Below are positions 25,901 through 38,000 of a stretch of 64,000 nt of DNA, piece by piece. The notes under the pieces are model-generated. The model worked only from the letters and a program-made list of their open reading frames with translations. It searched no databases and had not been told where the DNA came from. A program made the translations under genes and the position numbers. Numbering within the stretch: the stretch's first letter is position 1; every line of letters starts with the position of its first letter. The DNA comes from Nereocystis luetkeana. Taxonomy: Eukaryota > Sar > Phaeophyceae > Laminariales > Laminariaceae. The stretch spans positions 5,803,548 to 5,867,547 of the forward strand of contig JARUPZ010000017.1 of assembly GCA_031213475.1 (NCBI GenBank), given 5' to 3'.

Positions 25901-28844
25901 TCTCTGCCCGAAAAGCGCAGCCTGAACAGCGTAGCCGAACAGCACGGCCCGAAATTATCGGACAACATTTATCGATCGATCCATTCCGACCTCTGGTTAA
26001 GATTTTGTCACTTCGGCTTTTGCGGGGGTGCCGTTTCGATCGTGCCATACAGGCAGAGGACGCGGCGAGAGACGATATCGACCTCGACCAACACGATGAT
26101 GCCCCCGCCGGCGACGGCCTCGGCCTGAATTCGCTGGCGTTCGACGCCGCCGCCCTCGTCAATGGGAGCGGCGACACCGCGTTCGACGCGGCGGAACTTC
26201 TAAGTTCAACCGAACCTTCAGCTTCAACTTCAACTTCAAGCTTCGCTCCAGCTTCGGTCGCAACGTCAGGCGCATTCTACGGTGGGGATGTGTACACCGT
26301 GATTTGTTTCTAGTGCTAATTTCTCGCCTGTCGTTGTCGTCCTCTAGACATTTCACGCCTTGAGAACAGATCATCTACAGATAATACAGATCATGATCTA
26401 CGTCAGTAGATCATCTATCTTCTCGCTTGCCGTTTTTTTTTTTTTTTTTTGTTAGTCATCACTTTCACTTTCCAGCCTAACTCGTAGGAGGTTTTACCCT
26501 CGACGATCTTCTGGACAAGCCGTGGTCGCAGGTGTCTACCCTTCTCCCCCCCGGTACGTGCCTTTATTTTTTTGTCGCGGATAGGGTTCAGCATTCCCAC
26601 TGCTCGTCGATTTTCATCCAATGTAGCTAACTCACGCTCTCGCGCTTTCCGCTAATCAATTTCTTTCGTGCAAGAAAAAGCCCTTACGAGCATCGGACTT
26701 GAACCCGCGAAATTGATCTTGATAGGCACGCGGACCACCTACCAAGCCACGGGGGACGTTGTCAGAGGTTGTGCAGAATCTGTGTATAGTGCATATCCAG
26801 CATAGGAAACATGTCGTGCAGATCATACGGGTCCTACCCGGCAGCATGATGAGCTAGATCATATATGATCTATCTGCCTTGCCAAATCTACAGTAGATCA
26901 TGAAGTGGGCATCAACGATCTGTATGATCTGTAGATCATCTGTCTGAAGTGCGGCACCTCTGCTCAAAAGCCGGGGGTTGATCGAAACCACTAACCACGA
27001 TGAACACTCGCATGGGCTTTGTATAGTCCTAAAGCTTCGTATAGTATTAAAACTGCAGATGATGCGCGGTCAAACTATGTATCATGCAAAATCGAGAATA
27101 TATTATCTATCTGCATTTTGACAGATTTACAGTAGATCATGAAGTGGGCATCAATGATTTGTAGATGATATGTAGATGATCTGTGGACGATATGTAGATT
27201 ATCTGTCTGTCTGAGGGGTTACACCTCTGCTCAAAAACCGGGGGTTGATCGAAACCGCTCTACACAGATGAACACTCGCATGGGCTATGATAGTATTACG
27301 GGGGACCATAGTTAAATAGGGCCGACCATTGTTAGTAAACATTGTTAAATATGTAGGTTTTTATGTATACCACAGGTCCTATTAACTATGGCCCCCCGTG
27401 ATAGTAGACTACTGTACAAACGCGCGGCCGGAGTGTGTATCATGCGCAGCTTGCATAGATTAGTTTCGACAGAGTTTTCGACCTCACAGCTAACGTATTT
27501 GTTTCCCTCATTTTTTAAAACAATATATGTCGCTCTGGGCGGGCATGTAAGGAACGGTTATACATTAACATGCAGACCAAGCGCCCCTTGTTTCGACAGA
27601 CACCCCAGAGTGGTCCGAAATGCTCCATCTATCTCACAGCTTTTTCTTTTTTCTGTTTTTTTTTTTTTCCCCGGTATCAAATAAAAACAGCAGCAGCTGT
27701 GAGATCGAGGAGCGGTGAGATCGAGGATTTGGTCGAACCTCATCTTTGTAAGCTGTGTGTGATGCATACCGGGCACTTGGTGTTGTAGCGAATTATATTG
27801 TTTAGCACAGGTGGCGATGCGAAAGGTTTGGTTTCCTCGGGTAAGCAGCCCCCGTATGTCAGTAGCTGCAGCATAAACGGCAACATCAACTGCAACAGCC
27901 TCGAATGCCACTGATATGTACTGCAAACGAACACTACCACTTCAACGTGATGTTCAACTTTGATCGTAGGCGCAACGTCAAATGTAGCTGCAACTGCAAC
28001 TCCAACTGCAACTGCAACTTTAGTTGCTCAAAACGATCCAACTACATATTTTCGTTCCGGGTTTAATTTGCGCCTGTAAATTAAACTTCTGCTTCAACTG
28101 TTAGCTGAAAGTTCAAATTCAACTTGTATCAGCTTCAACTTCAACGGCAGCTGAAATAAAATTGGGCTTCAAACTTGTAATACAATTTCAACATTTCAAC
28201 AGTAGCTGAGTTTAAACTTCAACTTGAATGTACCGAAATTACAACTTCAACTTGAATGAACCGAAACTCCAACTTCAACTTGAATCAGCCGAACCTACAA
28301 CTACAACTTCAACTTCAACTTGAATCAACCGAAACTACAACTTAACTTCAACTTCAACTCCAACCGCAGCGCCAACTAAAAGCTGCAATCTCGACTTCGA
28401 TGTCTCCCCGATAGATAACGAGGAAGAAGACGACGGCGGCGACGGCAGGCTGACCGGCGCCAAGGGGGGAGAGTTGGCGTCGCACGACGAGGCCAGGAGG
28501 CTTTTCGAGCTGGGCATCACGGCCGACCCCGCTCACGGCCCGCTCTACAACGCCTACGGGTGAGTGCGGTGGGGTGTAAAGCGAGAACGAACCGATCGGC
28601 GTTGCTCGCTCACGGGAAGGAGATTGCTTTTCGAATGTTTTGTAGGAGTGGACTAGTGGAGTGGTAGTGATGGTGTCCTTGTGAAGGTGTAGTTTAGCCA
28701 GGGGACATGTGAATCAGAAACCACGATGAACCCTACAGTTGTTTTCTTCCCCCGAGACATTAGCATTTGTGGTAGTAGGAGAGGTAGTGGTGGTAGTAGT
28801 GGTGGTAGTAGTAGTATTAATAGTAGTAGTAATAGTAGCAGTAA

Positions 28845-28880
<36 letters not shown>

Positions 28881-28925
28881 TAGTTGTACAAGTAGTAGTA
28901 GCAGTAGTAGTAGTAGTAGTATTAA

Positions 28926-28973
<48 letters not shown>

Positions 28974-29006
28974 CGTAGCAGTGGTAGTAGTAGTAGTAGT
29001 AGTAGC

Positions 29007-29049
<43 letters not shown>

Positions 29050-32000
29050 AAAGTAGTAGTAATAGCAGTAGTAGTATAACCAGGGTTATGGTTCGGGCTG
29101 GGCACTGGCTGATTCAGCCAGCAGCGATCGTAGTGTCGCCAAAACCAACCTGTTTACCGGATGGCAGCAGCGTGCCGTCCCTCCTCTCTCCTCTCTCCTC
29201 CAGGAGACGCATTTGGTGGACTCCGTACTATAGCGCGGCGTGTTTCTTGAGCGAAGGTACGGTAAAAAGCGCTGGCGAATATACTGGCCAGGTATTTCCG
29301 TTGATCACCACAGCCAGTAGCTTACTGCCCGTATGCACCGTGCCAGTGCCCACCCCTCGGTATGTAGACCAGTATGCTTTACACCAGGTTTTCTCGACTG
29401 TAGAGCGAGGGCCACACGGTAAAAAACGACACACGTATTTGCATGCAAGGCCGTATAACAAGGACACACAATCCAACACTCGTGCAAGTATATGGGGCCC
29501 TGAGATTGTACTCAATGCATAAGGCGACGATAAAATATGTGAAACACGTTTTTTCTGTCATAATCATTCTCGTCGTCCTTTTTGCGTCTGTTTTCTCTAT
29601 GTGTGTGTGCTTTTTTTTTCTTGCTTTATACTTCTGTCCGTATATATCGCAGTCTTTTTTTTTTTTTTTTTTTTTTCTCGCTGTTGCTTACCATAAAGAT
29701 AAATAATCACCATTCGTCACCATCACCATCATCAGCATCATCACCAGCGTCATCGTCACCACCACAATCGTCATGGTCACCCACCGTCAGCGCACTCACC
29801 ATCATCCTCATTGGCATCATTATCCATCATCGGCATCACGTCATAACCATCACAACTGTCGACATCGCAATCGGCTTCATCCCGACATTTTTTTTTTTTT
29901 TTTCGTTATCGTAATGCACCATCATGTTTTTTTTTTCGCTGTTCCAGTACGATGGAGGCGAAGAGAGGCAACGTGGCGCACGCGCGGGACGTCTACAAGA
30001 GAGGCATCGTGGCGCGCTGCAATGGCATGGCCAGCGTCTGGCAGGGGCTGGGGGCGTTGGAAGCATCGGTGGGGAATCGGGACGGCGCCAGAGAGGTGTG
30101 CCGCGATTCGCGATTCCGTTTGTTTTGCTAGTACCTTAAACTGGCGTCAAATTTAGAGGCGTTCTACGAGAGAGGTCCACCCTAAACATTCTGAGGTCTC
30201 GTCGCCTGAAAGACTCCGTACTACCAGTAGGCCACCCGAACACTAACTCCAGCTAAAAAATTCAAGTTGCATCCCGATGACAAATCCCGCATGGCCCAAG
30301 CATACAATAAAAACGCCATTTTTCGAAACAAGATTGTGGCAATATTCCGACGATTTTCGGGGGGAAACGTGCTACCTCCATCGTAGAACGCGTGGTGTTC
30401 ACCGGTGTACTGCTTCGTGACCATCGTTGGAAACGTCGCCGGAGAGGTACACCGCGTTGTATTGTCTCATTTTTTTTTTTCGCTAGTAGGGTAAAAACTG
30501 ACGCAATAATGATCGGGATACTGCTTTAGGACCAGGGTATGACAGGGACTGGGGGCGATTGTGGCACCGGTTGGGAACGAGGACGGCGCCAGGGAAGTAC
30601 ACCTCGTTTTGCCGTTTCATTGTTTTCTAAAAGCTGGTCGTATTTTTGTATACCGTAAAACTGGCGTGATATACGACGGTATACCGCTTCATGTTTTTTT
30701 TTTTTTTTTTTTCTTGTTACGAGACAAACCGGTCGACCTTTGTGCTCGCCGTGTCGTATATAGAAGCCCTAGGAAAACCTACGGGTGCAGTAAGTAGGGA
30801 CTAGTTGGCATTGGGGGTGAAATGAGTCGAGTGCGTTGTTTCTGAAAACAGAGGTTCATTCGATCGGCGCCTTCGCTGTCCTCTGGGAATGTTTCGCCTC
30901 CAAGTTTGTCTATCCCAAGCGTGCTCCTGGGTCTACGCCGTTTTTGCTAATAATATGTAGGTTTTTGGACATCTGAGTTGTTGACGTCGTTGAAAAAACC
31001 CACATCGAATGAATCAGGTGACGCACGTACAGTAGATATGCGTATGCCTGGTACCTGGTGTATAATGATGCATTTCGTGTTTTGGGCACGTATGCTCGTA
31101 CGTACACCAAGTAGGTGTCTTTTTTGTGACTGTTTTTTTTTTTGTTTTTTTTTGTTTTTTGTCAGCGGTCAGCGGTCCTCCTGCGCTCGTGCTTTGCCGT
31201 TGCAGTGGGTGGTATGGTTCCGGCCCCTTTTTGGTCCATGAGCCCACTTAGGTGCATGCGACCGGAGGGGTTTCTTGTTTCTTGCTTGGTTAACCCTTTT
31301 AGGACCGCAGTCCCGTTTTTGGTGACAATCTACTTGAAATTTGACTGGTTTGTCCCCAATACGGGACTGCGGTTCTAAAAGGGCTGCGTGCCCTGCGGTT
31401 GTGTGCATGTGTTTTTTTTGTGTGTGGCTTGAGGGCATGTCTTGCTCGTGTGTGTGTTTTCGTATGTGCTCGTGTCTGCGTGTGTCTGCGTGTCTGTGCT
31501 GAGCGCATACTGCGCATGACCGTGTGCGACCCCTCCCCGCGCGCCCCTCCCCCGCCCCGCTCCACCCCGTGTTCTCTTTTTGCCTTCGTTCGTTTTTTTT
31601 GCTCGTGAAACTCTCTCTATCTGGTCTGTGTTCGTGTTATTGTTCCCGACTATTAATGACAATGTGTCTCAATTGCTTGTCTTGTTTTTTTTTTGCTCAG
31701 ATCTTCTTGAGGGGGGCTCGCGAATCGACCGACGATGTGAGCTTCCTGTACCACTCGCTCGGGTCTCTCGAGCTCACGGCTATGAGGCTGCAGGACGCGA
31801 GGACGGCCTTTGTCGAAGGAATCGGAAGGTGGGAGCCGCCCACCCACCCTTCGGCGCGATGTACGCGTTCTCTTTCTCCTGTCCCCCCCCCCCCCCCCCC
31901 TATTTTTTATATAGGCTGGGTTGGCGTCGGTTGGTAGCGAGACTGTAAAACATGCCGCTCATACGTGAGCTAGACAACCAGGGTACCATTATTTATTTAT

Positions 32001-35000
32001 TTTTTTGGCGGTCGCTCACAGCTGGTTGTCGAGTTAGATCATTTGTGCGAGGCAAACAACCTTTACTTCGCACAATTGGGAACGATCGTATCACGTGGTG
32101 TTCAAGGTAAGGCATCCAAGAGGCAGTTACACAGTACTCCCATTGCTGTCTCTGGAAATGCCTACACCGGAAATTAGATCAACTCATTGAAGCTGTTGTC
32201 CATATGCAAGTCCGCCTAAAAAGCGGTTCTTAGTAGGATGCAGCTCACCCTTCATGCGACTCCCAGACACCTCACGGCGTTTCGCGCTTGGTGCAAGCAA
32301 TGTCTGCCTGGTCGGTGAAAACCCGACATGCTCCGTCCCGGCATTGTAGGGATGCGAGGGTCTATGGTCATACGAGCACGGCCATGCATGGGATCGAGTA
32401 CATCTCTCCTATCGAGTACCCCCCCCCCCCCCCCCCCTCCTTCCCGCTGGATGGAGAATCTTGACTCCGCACAAGGGATTTGACGGTGCCCCACAGAGTA
32501 TGTATCACGTATACACGGTATGGCACCCACGAGACAGTTATATAGTATACCCAATGCTGCCCCTGGAAGTGGCCACACCAGAAAACAAATCATATGTTTG
32601 GACGCTGTGCCTGTATTGCCCTCCCCTCCCTTTAGCTACCTTGCTTGCCTTGCCTGCCTTTCGTGCACCCCTCTCAGTTTGGAAATATTGCCCTGTATGC
32701 CACTCCTCTGGTCGAACGCCCTGCGTGCTGGTTTGTCGGGCTTGCTTTGCTTGTTTGGGTCACCTTGGTCGCGTTGCTTGCCTTGCTTGCCTTTTTGCTC
32801 GCCTTGCTCGCCTTGCTTGCCTTTTTGCTTGCCTTGCTTGCCTTGCTTGCCTCGCCCGCCTTGCTTGCCTTGCTTGCCTTGCTTGCCTTGCTTGCCTTGC
32901 TTGCCTTGCTCGCCTTGCTCGCCTTGCTTGCCTTGCCTGCCTTGCTTGCCTTGCTTGCCTTGCCTGCCTTGCCTGTCTCGCTTGCCTTGCTTGCCTTGCT
33001 TGCCTTGCTTGCCTTGCTTGCCTTGCTTGCCTTGCTTGCCTTGCTTGCCTTGCTTGCCTTGCTTGCCTTGCTTGCCTTGCCTGCCTTGCCTGCCTTGCTT
33101 GCCTTGCCTGCCTTGCCTGCCTTGCCTGTCTCGCTTGCCTTGCTTACCGTGCTTGCCTTGTTCGCTCTGCTTGCCTTTGCTTGGGCGATGCAGATACCCG
33201 AAGAATACGCAGTTGCTGCTTGGAGCGGCGCTGGCGGAGACTAAGATGAGCAACACCGACCAAGGGAGAGACTTCTTCCGAAGAGCCGTGCAGGTAATGT
33301 TTCGTATCATCCACATTTCCGACACTAGGCACAGCGATCTTAAACCGCTCGACATTGTAACATGCTCATTACGCCCGGCCGTTTGTAAGGTGTCTGTTGG
33401 GGAGACCCAGGCCTAGCAATGTAGCTATGAGGCAATATCTGTGTTGATTGAGCTTTCGGTGCTACTACAGTACATGTACCAACGGGACCCATCGGGCAGG
33501 ACTTATCCCGTACCAGGTGGTACCTGGTATGTCTGTTCGGCAGAGCTACTGCATGTCCACAAACGGACGTATACGCGGACACTATTTTGGATCAAATCGT
33601 TTTTTTGCTTACACGGGGGGTGGTATTAATAGTACGTAAGAAACGGGAATAGCTATCAATTTTCCGAGTTGGGCCACGTTCGATAGCTGAGATGAAAGGC
33701 ATGCATGAAGCAGTGCAGTACAGCAGATGTTGGCCTACGAACGGACTTGCAATAGGTATCATGTAAACCGTACCGGGTACGTTTCTGTTGAATAGGCCTA
33801 GACCCACGTGTCTGGTGAATAGACCTGGACCTATCGACGGATCTCATTGGTAGACCATGTTTCAACGTATCTGTTGGGTAGACCAACTGTAGACCTGTCG
33901 ACGGACCCACAGCAGTTGGTTATGCGTCTTTGTAGACCCACCAACGGATCTATAGGTCAGACCCTATTTTATTTGTCCGTTGAACAAACCTAAACCTCCC
34001 AACGGACCTATTTCAGCATATAGCATATTTTGAATGCCTGTTTTTGTCAGACCGTCTTCCTGTCGGGTAGACCTGCCGTAGACTACCAACGGATCTATCG
34101 TGCGGACCAATTTTGGTGTGTCTGTCAGGTCGACCGAGACCTACAGCCCCATTACCAGGCACGTGGTGCGTCGGACAACAACCCCCGAAGAATCTTATTC
34201 TTGCGCATATTACGCCAGAACCAGGAAAACAGTTTCCTACAGGTAGTCACGGCAAACGCAGGGGACGTTAAAGAGGCACTTCCGCTATTATTAGCATCGA
34301 AACAAAGCTTATAGTCGTATTGTGGCTGCTGGGAAGTAGACATCAAGACTCGCCCTATATGAGGAGGTCTGGTCGGCATAAAGTTTTGCGCAGGATGCAG
34401 GTTTTATTGGTCAAGGTTGTCCTTGCGCCCCCCCGGAGATTTTCTCCAAAACACACGGCGGAGCCGCGTGAACCTGCCCCTGCTGGGCTCAAGCCCCCCA
34501 GAGGGATGGGGTTATTGGGTCAGGGTTGGGGTAAGGGTTAGGGTTAGGTCTGGGGTGAGGTGCGGGGTCTATTGGTCTGGGCCGACGTGCAGCGTTGAGA
34601 TTGGCCGACCAATCCTGCGCGTAGCGAAAGCCGAAAATTCAGAGGTTTCCTACAGCTGAGGTGTTGGAGGATTTTGTTTATGGGTGACTGGGACTGTCGT
34701 GTAATTTCGCCAGCCCGGTCCTACTGCTTCACTGCCAAAATGGCTCGCCGTACGGACGAGATTTCGTAGTCCGACATTTTTGCCAACAACGGACCGATTG
34801 CGCAGATGTTGATTTTTTTTTAGTATATAGACCTAGACCTGCCAACGATCCACTGGGCAGATGTTGTAATTTTTGTGTCTGTCGAATAGACCTAGACATG
34901 CCAGCGATCTTACGTATTGGGTAGAGCATACGTACTTTGTTTTTTTAGAGATCCGGGCCTGTCGACTGTGCTATTAGGCCTACCGTGATTATTTTGTCAA

Positions 35001-38000
35001 TTAACACATGATTTTACGGCAGTCCTTCTCCCCCCCCCCCCCCCGCCCCCTCTCGGTTCTTAGGATGCCGCTCACCATTCAGGCGAATCGCCCAACACAC
35101 ACGGCGCTTCGCGATTGGTGCAAGCAATGTCTTCCTGGTCGTTGAAAACCCGATATGCTCCGTCCCGGCATTGTAGGGATGCGAGCTTCTATGGTCATAG
35201 GACTAAAGCCATGCATGACATCGAGTACCCTCCCCCCCCCTCTCTCGATGGTCACACCACTACGGCCGTGCATGATATCGAGTACACCCCCCCCCACCCC
35301 CACCCCTCCCACCCCCTTCCCCTTGTTTGTCACTCCCCAGGCGGACCCTTCCCATGCCCATGCCTGGCAGGCGTGGGGGGTCATGGAGGGTCGCCTGGGC
35401 AACTACGAGGTGGCTCGGTCCCTCTGGGAGAGCGGCCTTAAGGCCAACCCTCTGCACGGGCCCCTGTGGCAGGTGCGGTGTAGGCCTCGTCTTGTGGCTG
35501 TTGCTGCTCGTGTTCACAGGTTTAGACTCGTAGGTTGGGATGCATTTATCATTTTTTTCGGTGTGTTAAGTTCGCGTTCACTTCGGATGTAGGGGTAGGG
35601 TTTGTCCCGATTCCGGTTGGGTTCTACTACCCGTGAGTTAGGTAGGGGTCTTGTTGGGTTTGCACGATTTTGGTGTGGTGGCGTTTTTTTCCGTGGTAAA
35701 TCGGCCTTAACTCTTTTGGTACTGGACTGTGCTATGCTGTACTGTACTGTACTGAAGTGTACTGCACTGCACTGCACTGTACTGTGCCGAAACCTAAATC
35801 TGATTCTACAATGAGGATTCGGGTAATCGCGCACAGGGGTGGGGGTACGATCGTGTTTCAGCGCTCGTTTAATTTTCCAGAACGGGCAGAAAGATTGCCA
35901 GTAACGACGAAGAACCCCAAAGGCTTTTTCGGAATTATATGTGATCGATCTGGTCGCGAGCCATCTGAAAAATGGGTGAAGTTTCAACTTTTTTTTTTTC
36001 TGCACGCCATCTTTTTTACCGTTTGTCGAAAAATTCGAGCGCTGAAATTCGAGCGCACCACCCCTCTGCGATAGGTACAGCAGCGTCCTTACGGCGATTG
36101 CGAGCGTTCTGTCCCCGAGGCGACAGAGGTTCACCCTAATTTTTCTGAGGCTCCTCACTTGCTTGGTCGACGTTAAGGAGCTCCACACCTCACCCGAACA
36201 CTTGACTCCGGCAAGAATCAGGTTTCGCATCCCGATGAATAATCCCATGGCCCAAGTATACCACAACCTAATATTTTGAAGCAAGATTAGCATTCCGACG
36301 ATTTTTCGGTTAAGGAGCCCTGTTATTCAGAAAACTGTTTAGCGGAAATGGGCTGCCTCTATATATCGTGGAACGTTAGCAGATACGTCAAGCAAGGCAA
36401 AACGTACGCCGTCAAGGGTGTAAGGCCGAGCGTTTCACAGCAAAACCTACTGTGGTAGTAGTGGTCTGGAGTCAAGTCAAGGCGCGTCGAGGGGTAAAGT
36501 TGCTGTCTTGTCAAGGGGTTGAAAGTGCCGTCTCTTTTACCTCTTCGGGGCTGGAAGGGCTCTCACCGCTTTTTTAGCGCATCCTGCGGTTCCCTTTTTG
36601 GGTACAACTAACCGCTGGATTTCTTATGGGAAATTTGTCCCCCGAACTGGACTGAGCCTGCTGGAAGGGTTGGAGTCAGCTGTCTTGTCGTTCCGGCTCT
36701 ATGTACAAAAGGCGGACCTCTCGATGTTAGCGCCGGTATAAATGTGCCAGGCCTCGTACACACCGATATCACTAATTCGGACAGCGCCATAATGGTTCAT
36801 CCCATCTGTGGGTAGCGATTTCACCGGCATTATTCCGCACCGGCATTACTCCGCACACTGCCGCAATGGTCAATCCCACCTGTGGGTAGCGATTTCACCG
36901 GCAGTATTCCCCACGGGCAATATTCCCCACCAGCATTATCCCGCACACTGCCGCAATGGTTGATCCCACCTGTGGGTAGCGATTTCACCGGCATTATCCC
37001 GCACCGGCATTGTCCCGCACACTGCCACAAGGGTCAATCCCATCTGTGGGTATCGATTTCATCGGTTTTTTATCGAGCACCGGCATTACTCCGCACACTG
37101 CCGCAATGGTTGCTCCCATCTGTGGGTAGCGATGCCATAGGCAGTGTTCCGTATCGGCATTATTCCGCACACTGCCACAATGATCGATCCCACCTGTGGG
37201 TAGCGATTCCACCGGCAAAATTTCCCATCGGCATTTTCCCGCACACTGCCGCAATGGTTGATCCCACCTGTGGGTAGCGATTTCACCGGCATTATTCCGC
37301 ACCAGCATTACTCCGCAAACTTCCGCAATGGTCAATCCCATCTGTGGGTAGCGACGTCACCGGCATTTTATCGAGCACCGGCAGTATGTAGAGGTACCTA
37401 GCTAGTAATGGTGTGTATGTGCGGGTGGGCCGTAGGGGGGTTAAAGAGCATCGTTCGGTTCGGTTGGGTTGGGTCTGGATTTTTTGTTCATCAGTGAGAG
37501 GCTGTCTTGTGGCTGATAACCCTCTTTGCGCGGTGCGCTGTGGCAGGCGGGGTACGGTGCTAGCTGGTAATGGGTATTGGTTTAGTTTCTGGTTGGCTTG
37601 GAGCTTTGTTTTATATTGGTTGAGTTGGGTGAGACTGGTTGTGTTTTGGATTGGTTGGATTGGTTGGGTTGGGTTGGGTTGCGTTGAGTCTGTTTGGCTC
37701 GGCTCGGCTTGGCTTGGCTTGGCTTGGCTTGGCTTGGCTTGGCTTGGCTTGGGGTTGGGTTGGGTGCGGTGCGGTGCGGTGCGGTGGGGTGGGGTGGGGT
37801 TGGGTTGAGCTGGGTTGGGTTGGGTCGGGTTGCGTTGAGTTGAGTTGAGTCAGGCTGGGTTGGGTTGGAGACGAGTAGGGTCGGATTGGGTTAGGTTGTT
37901 TGGGATGGGTTTTGATTCGCTCAGCCTACCCTAGGTCTAGTTTACTCGGCGGGGAAGATCGCGCTGATAGCGCTGTGACCTACCGAGGACTTTGTTTCGT

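Noticed and set aside
25235-25945. A 236-residue minus-strand frame with repeated blocks
   Set aside because: It is produced by the six-unit minisatellite. Unit lengths near multiples of three keep it open.
28653-29105. Poly-Thr/Leu and poly-Ser/Val frames
   Set aside because: They derive from the compound (AGT)n microsatellite in intron 12.
32520-33416. A 298-residue Pro-Cys-Leu frame and its companions in other frames
   Set aside because: The 9-bp minisatellite opens every frame, and the true exon 15 frame lies only at the end.
34490-34550. Chromosome end
   Set aside because: The TTAGGG-like units are few and embedded in an intron of a continuing gene.
35514-36293. A 259-residue minus-strand frame
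   Set aside because: It spans intron 16 simple repeats and part of a MITE-3 copy. Composition is uneven and no domain is visible.
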